This document shows positions 58,266-64,000 of a stretch of DNA of 64,000 bases, in pieces. Under the pieces are notes generated by a model. The model made no database searches and was not told where the DNA came from. It worked only from the letters and a program-made list of their open reading frames with translations. The DNA is from Bimastos eiseni (Eukaryota > Annelida > Clitellata > Crassiclitellata > Lumbricidae), in NCBI GenBank assembly GCA_959347315.1, contig OY365808.1:6537672-6601671 (forward strand). Reading direction: 5' to 3'. Position numbers and translations under genes: made by a program. The first letter of the stretch is position 1. Every line of letters starts with the position of its first letter.

Positions 58266-59834
58266 TATTTAAGCCTAAAATAGATGGCGGCAGCGCTTTT
58301 GGTGGCATTTCCTAATGACTGCCTGACTGATTATGCACGTACTTAGTTGAACAGCTAAGAAAGAAACGAACTTGTTAGATATAGGTTTTGCTTTAGCAGG
58401 CTTGTTCTCATTCACGAATTGATAAATCTTATAGTGGCAGCAACTGTTTGGTTTCAAGTCTTGCAATAAATTTGCCACGTCTGTTTGAGTTAGACTTGCA
58501 ACATGTGCATTACCAGATGAGTACCCTGTAAGAATTAAGCAATCTGGTTTTATTTAGATTGTTCACAATACAAGTCGAGCGTTTGTATAAAAACCCAGAT
58601 ATGTATAGGTATTATGCAAACGAGATGTGTCTTAGTTCACCATGTTATGAACCATGCAATCCTCTAAAAACATGTTTAAAAAAGGCATTACAGGCGATGA
58701 CATAAAAAATTCAGAGCACACACATGCTCAGTTTATGCAGTTTATGCCGATAGTGTTGCTAATGTGGCGACTCTTGAGCAGTTACTTGTTCGATACACGA
58801 TACACTTATACAGATGAGCCTGCATTTTCTGCATTACGTGGGCAAATTCTTTGTGGTACCATCAGGTAAATGCTCAAGTTACTCTTTATATTATTCTATA
58901 ACTTATTCAAGTTATTCTTCCAGTTTGCATGAACAGGAGAATCCCATCTGATGTTACTGCCCCTCTGCCCAAAACCATTATATTTACCGATTTTCATCAC
59001 AGTGATAATACAGTGGGCTTCAAAGACGTCATGCCAATGCATAATTACTGTCAACAATCTGTCATCCTCGATTCCCATTTCATATTTGGTTTGCTTAACA
59101 TCATCCACCAGTTTGAACAAATAAAAAAATCTACTGCCAGTCCTGAAATCTGTTCCATCATATAAAGTATCAAAACTCCCTCATTATCAATTACAACATC
59201 ATAAACTATAGCCCCTTATGATTGAATGCAGTTTTAAAGGTGCTATAGTATGACTACATAGGTATAATTTAGCAACTGCATCTTGTCCGGATTTCAATTA
59301 CAGCTTCTTTATAATGCAACTGTCAACATACACTTTGCATTTGTTGCATTCTAAATGACTCTAAAAGATGTGCATTTTCCAATTCAAAACTGTTCTGTCT
59401 CTATCCACTAGATCTAGTTGGATTTCGATGTTTCCTTCACATGTTTTGCGTATCAACACAAAGCATTTCAGCTATTCAATTTTATGCCTCAGCAAAGGTA
59501 TAATTCACTGAACTGTGTGCTTACTGCTCAAGGTTCAGTGTTTTTCTAACTTTAAAAAGCAAATGTTGGTGTGATAAAAGGTAAAAAATCCTTAACGCAG
59601 CACCATCAAAGGTCAGGCCAAATAGAACAGGCGAGCTCAAAGTCCCTTGCAACTAGGAGGAACAGCAAAACTCTTAAAGTGCCTGGAGCGGTTCCCGTCC
59701 GACAGCGAGACATTTAGGAGCATTAAACGACAAATGGACTTTGTTTCTAGATAAAGTCACAGTTGAAACTGTAAATTTAAATCAATTAAATTATAGGCTG
59801 AATTAAACTTGTAAAATTAAAAATATATTTGCAC
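58266..59834. other. Intergenic, nothing identified
   Basis: Short frames without domains and no repeat ends recognised. Confidence 0.4.
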
Positions 59835-59842
59835 ACCACATA

Positions 59843-60231
59843 CAGTGTTTCCTCTAAGCTGTGCACATGTGCGTGCGCACACTTACCGCGGAACAAGAAC
59901 ATAGTGTGCACACGCATATTTTTTGTTAAAATAACGTGTCACGATCTCTTTATGAAATTGGGTAAATCGAGTCTCCTAGCTGGCTGCAGTCAACTTTACT
60001 ACAGACACTTTGGTTTCTTGGCAGATACGTCCACTTAGGTATCTTTTAAATAAGGGACTTTTCTTAGGATTTCAGAACTTGTCACCATGCATAGACTTTT
60101 GGATATGGTCGTAATTTAACTATCATCGCATTCAGCTTGGACCTGCGTACATAAGTGTGAAACATTTATAACATGTTGCACACACAAAATTTCTTGTGCA
60201 CACACTTTAAAAAAAATTAGAGGGAACACTG
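59843..60231. mobile_element. hAT-type MITE with perfect 8-bp duplication
   Basis: The left end CAGTGTTTCCTCTAAGCTGT and the right end (inverse CAGTGTTCCCTCTAAT) are flanked at 59835-59842 and 60232-60239 by ACCACATA. GTGCACACACTT-type words sit inside both ends. The CAGTGTTCCCTCTAA terminus is a recurrent hAT signature. 389 bp, non-coding. Confidence 0.9.
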
Positions 60232-60239
60232 ACCACATA

Positions 60240-63040
60240 CCTACACAGGCATAAAACTAATGATATGCATTCCACCATTTCAAAACCACTGTTTAATATA
60301 GCTGACTGCATTAGATTTTCATTTTCCAATTGATTGCTAGCCACACTGAGAAAGGTCCTCATGTTACAGTAATCAATGTGAGAAGCAAGATGGCATAACA
60401 CCATAAACAAAAGTGGACTTGATCAGACACCTCTATGAAAACAAGATAACCGTCATTGTTCAATCCAATGTTTTTGCCATATATGATATAGTAAGCACAT
60501 ACTTTACAGCAATGCACTCCTCAGAACAACTTAAAGACGACTACAAATAGACTGAGAACTAGTCTGCAGCTGCTTGACTGGATGATGAAAAAGAGGTGCA
60601 GTCTGGGCTAAAGACAACTAATAACAGGGCACAACACAAAGAACATTTTGTCACTGGATTCTTTGACCATTCTGGGTGCCAGGATCATATATGATGAATC
60701 AATTGAGCCAGACAGAGTTAGAAAAACTGCGACAAGCAAAGACGGGACAACTAACATTGACGGATTCTGGACCTGCATTGAAGAACAAGCCAACATCACA
60801 TAACACAGTCATGCCATAGCGAACTCATAAAACTGTTAGCTATATTAAATGCTTGCTCAGAAAGCAGCTGCAAGACCCAGTGCAGAGCTCAAATGGTTAT
60901 GGTTAATGTTGATAAAAACAGTGAACACGGCCAGAAACATCAATATCAGAAGCAGACGATTATGGCTTTCATAAATTGAAACTGATATTATTATGTCCAA
61001 TGCCGATCAATATATTCTCTGTAACAGATGTGTTCTGCTGGTCCCAGAGCAGAATAAAGAGACAGGTCAGCCTTTGAAATACAGCATCCTTTCATCCATG
61101 CCGTCGTTACATGCAGGCTTGGTGAGAGGGACAAAAATTCTCATGGGCCAGTGAATTTTAGGGGCTCGGGCCCTAAATTAACACGAGGGTATTATAAACG
61201 ATTTTGCTAAATCCAGAAAAGTTGCGTTTTTAAAGATAGTTTAAAGACTCGTGTCTGCTCTGTCCAGGTTTGGACATTCTGTCGCTGCTCTGGCCATATG
61301 CATAGTTACTCTTTGGTTTAGTCGTTTGGTCAATGCCAAAACCAGATTTGTATACAATGTTTGCTAACATCTTCAAGTCATTGCCTGGAATGCTCCTTTC
61401 ATAAAACTTGATTCTAAACATCCCATGCAACAACATACCAATTCTGCTTTTAGCATGGCTCGATTTCACCTTCAAGACATTAATATGGATGTCGCCTTTA
61501 AGAAAGCTAAATGAAATGTTACTTCTGGACGAAATTTTTTTAGTTTTCCAACAGCCTGACTTATAAATGGCATACCAGCTACAAGATATCTGGTAATGAA
61601 CATTTTAGAATATGTTTAAATAAATCCATTGACAAAATCAGGAAACACAAGCACATGGTAAAATGGTTTTTAATCTATCTATACATATAAAGAAGAAAAG
61701 TATGCATGTAACTATGTATGTTCCACAAAAGCGTTTAATCAACTCGACATGCTCCTAAATTTTGCACAAATGCTTTTTAGCAGCCGAAAAAAATATGGGT
61801 CCAAAGGTGGGTCACGATCTCAAAGTGTTATCCCTTCCCATGCATGCCAATAAAGAGGCATTTACAATATGTGCAAATACCTGTCAAAAGTGGCTAGTCA
61901 TTTGCACATATTGTAAATATCTCCTTATAGGCGAGCATGGAGAAGGGGAAGCAATGTTCAACACATTTAAGAATTGTAAGGACTGACCGGGCAAAGCTGC
62001 CAATGGTGTTTGCTTCTTTTTCTTCTGGTGGTAAATCTGTTGAATGTAGCTGTCTCAGTGATGTCACAAGATGATCATCACCAATCAGGAAACATAATGT
62101 AATGGTACTTAACCAATCGGGTCCAATCCTGACGAATGCATGTAGTGGTAGGCCCACTAACATTACAGAAACAAACCAGTACTGCGCCTCACCAATTCAA
62201 AAACTCCAGTAATGTTCTTACCAATTCGAAAAATACAGTACCTGACCATTGGCTGAATAAATGAATGACTGCAATTCTTAGACCATTTAGGTATGTTAAG
62301 CACTGGTGATTGCATGTTACTGAAATACCTGAGTATGCCAAATAAGTTAAGTAGTTGACAGTCATATAAATTGTTAGTTTATGCCCACAACAAAGCACCA
62401 ATGAAACCCAATATAAACTGGAACAGACACGTCTATAATTGTTGTCAAAATGCAATGTAGATTTCTTCTTACGCATCAAACCAACAAATGAAACATTAAA
62501 ACTGATGATGGTCGCACTGCGGTGTATCTGAGCTTCAATGTACCCTGTGAATTTATTCTTTTGCCACATTTACTCAACTCGTACATAAAAAAACCCACGC
62601 AAGTAAAGCTTCTAGATGTATGTTAAATTTAAATGTTGCAACATGCGACTGAAATATATACAGATAGCACTGTTTAGGGCCAGGTAATCTGACAAATGGT
62701 GACCACTCAGCTGAGTTCATGTGGTCATTAACTTGCTAAATATGGGAGAATTACAAACTTTGCATGGAATTTTAATACTCTTCAAAGTAATATCTGCACA
62801 CCAGGAGACAAAGTGGTTAAAACACTCACAAACTATATAGTGCCATATATCACACAATGCCACACAGAATACTTACCACCAAGGCTACAACAATGTCTGG
62901 CTATAGATCACAGCAGCAATCTCACAATTAAGCTGTTCGGTGTTCTGCTCAATTCGTAGATCTACTCTTTCCAGATATGATGGTACTTCGGCAGTAGTAT
63001 TGGAAGAGGCAAAGCCCAAACAAAGACATTGGAAGTCGCA
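60240..63040. other. Intergenic, nothing identified
   Basis: The open frames here, including a 126-codon one on the minus strand at 62189-62569, show no domain, and no splice-linked exon series could be built. An inverse pair ATTTACAATATGTGCAAAT / ATTTGCACATATTGTAAAT lies at 61858-61919. Confidence 0.4.
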
Positions 63041-63099
63041 CAGAAGTGCTTAAAGTCAGAACATTCAGGTTCTTAAAAGTTGCTATACGAATTATCCTA

Positions 63100-63350
63100 A
63101 CACATACTTGCATTATCTCTGTCGCTTCGTGTTCAATTTGCAGTGCGTCGGTGCCTCACTCTGTGATGAGGGGTGAGCTTCTAGTTCCATGGTCACGCTT
63201 GGCTATTAGGCAGCACCGTGCGCTTTTAGTTGTGGGTCTTTCCATCTGGAATGACACCATATGAGCTCTGCTCTATAGTAGTGGTTCATCTGGCTGGATT
63301 TTACAAGTTGCTCAAGTCTTTTTTGTTTAGTCACAGCTGGGCTGGGAGTG
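63100..63350 (+). mobile_element. LINE reverse-transcriptase tail remnant
   Basis: MRGELLVPWSRLAIRQHRAL then VGLSIWNDTI, then after a stop LKSFLF, fits the DLxVPRxRLAxxxxRAFSVxGPxxWNxLP...LKxFLF end of CR1/L2-type ORF2. Followed by GGGCTGGGAGTGTACCTGTA, the shared tail. Confidence 0.72.
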
Positions 63351-63669
63351 TACCTGTACTATAACGAAACATAGACCACATCAACGCATAGTAACTATAA
63401 TCAGGCTCCACTACATCTGAGGAAGTGTGTGATAAAGAGTAATGTGCATGTTGCATTTAGATTAAGTTGATCCACAGCGGATGCAGTTGCAAGAAAAACG
63501 ATTAATAAAGACACGCAAAGTCCTAATAGGCTGCTTTACAAATCAATATTCGGGAGTATAAAAAACATACACGTTTACTGCAAGCCCATACATATTCCAT
63601 TAAAAACTGAGAAAGAACAAAACGATTTATGTACCCTTGTGCTTGTGGTATCTGCAATACAGTAATGGC

Positions 63670-63965
63670 CAGTAGCGCGTTTACCTATAGGCACACCAGG
63701 CGTGCGCCTAGGGTCCCCAAATCTTAGGAGGCCACCAAATGATGAAAACATTAAATACAAAATAACGTCTTCAGAGGACCTCAAATGAATGAAAACATGA
63801 AATACAAAATAACATCTAAGAGGCCCCAAACGAATGAAAACCTTAAATACAACAGGACATCTCACGGGGCCCCCAAATGAACCAAAAAAATTTCGTACAA
63901 AATAACATCTCATGGACCTCCGAATGAATGAAAACTTTTCATACAAAATAACATGTCTCACGTTA
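63670..63965. repeat. ~56-bp minisatellite beside a possible DNA-element end
   Basis: Five diverged units of GGACCTCAAATGAATGAAAA + CATGAAATACAAAATAACAT + CT run from about 63725 to 63960. Just before them CAGTAGCGCGTTTACCTATA + GGCACACCAGGCGTGCGCC resembles a DNA-transposon terminus with a small palindrome. The 128-codon minus-strand frame across it is a product of the repeat. Confidence 0.7.
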
Positions 63966-64000
63966 GAAATATTTTAAATATAATTATTTATATTCTCTAT

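Noticed and set aside
63575..63961. 128-codon minus-strand frame with internal repeats
   Set aside because: Its repeated protein pattern is explained by the 56-bp minisatellite.

Overview
This is a 64-kb piece of an animal nuclear genome, not a bacterial or viral replicon. The signs are three intron-split genes with GT-AG junctions and phase-compatible short exons, long AT-rich non-coding stretches, many microsatellites and minisatellites, tRNA-derived SINE-like sequences, broken LINE tails, and numerous short DNA transposons with inverted ends, several still flanked by perfect 8-bp target duplications. The gene set (GTPBP6, BTB/AT-hook/C2H2 zinc-finger genes, a dibasic neuropeptide-like precursor) and the frequent AGGCCTA words fit a marine invertebrate. 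An echinoderm or another deuterostome is my guess and is not proven. There is one 200-base assembly gap (21752-21951).

Layout. (1) 1-6960, + strand: the 3' part of a GTPBP6/HflX-type GTPase gene, seven exons, with its N-terminus left of the window. Its last intron (3.9 kb) holds at least three DNA-transposon remnants. (2) 6961-15500: gene-poor DNA with microsatellites, nested short transposons, a perfect 176-bp direct duplication, SINE and LINE fragments. (3) 15512-16450, - strand: an intact 312-residue open frame with a signal peptide and a C-terminal cassette of dibasic sites, one amidation site and small aromatic-rich peptides. It is probably a neuropeptide or peptide-hormone precursor that I cannot assign to a family. 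(4) 16.5-33 kb: repeats, the gap, LINE tails and transposons, with no supported gene. (5) 33099-56605: two paralogous BTB + AT-hook + multi-C2H2 genes arranged head to head (33099-40546 on -, 46813-56605 on +). I reconstructed all eight exons of each. Intron phases match throughout, and exons 5, 6 and 7 are the same length (124, 134 and 182 nt) in both. The roughly 6.3-kb region between their starts holds a long inverted repeat, nested transposons and a dispersed minisatellite. (6) 56.6-64 kb: intergenic DNA with minisatellites, one very clean hAT-type element and a LINE fragment.

The genes do not form a pathway. GTPBP6 is expected in mitochondrial ribosome biology, the BTB-ZF pair in nuclear DNA binding and transcription, and the precursor in secretion. 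The most notable points are the head-to-head BTB-ZF pair, in which one copy lacks the terminal zinc finger, and the unassigned peptide precursor. No search or alignment could be run. All homology statements rest on recognising motifs by eye.
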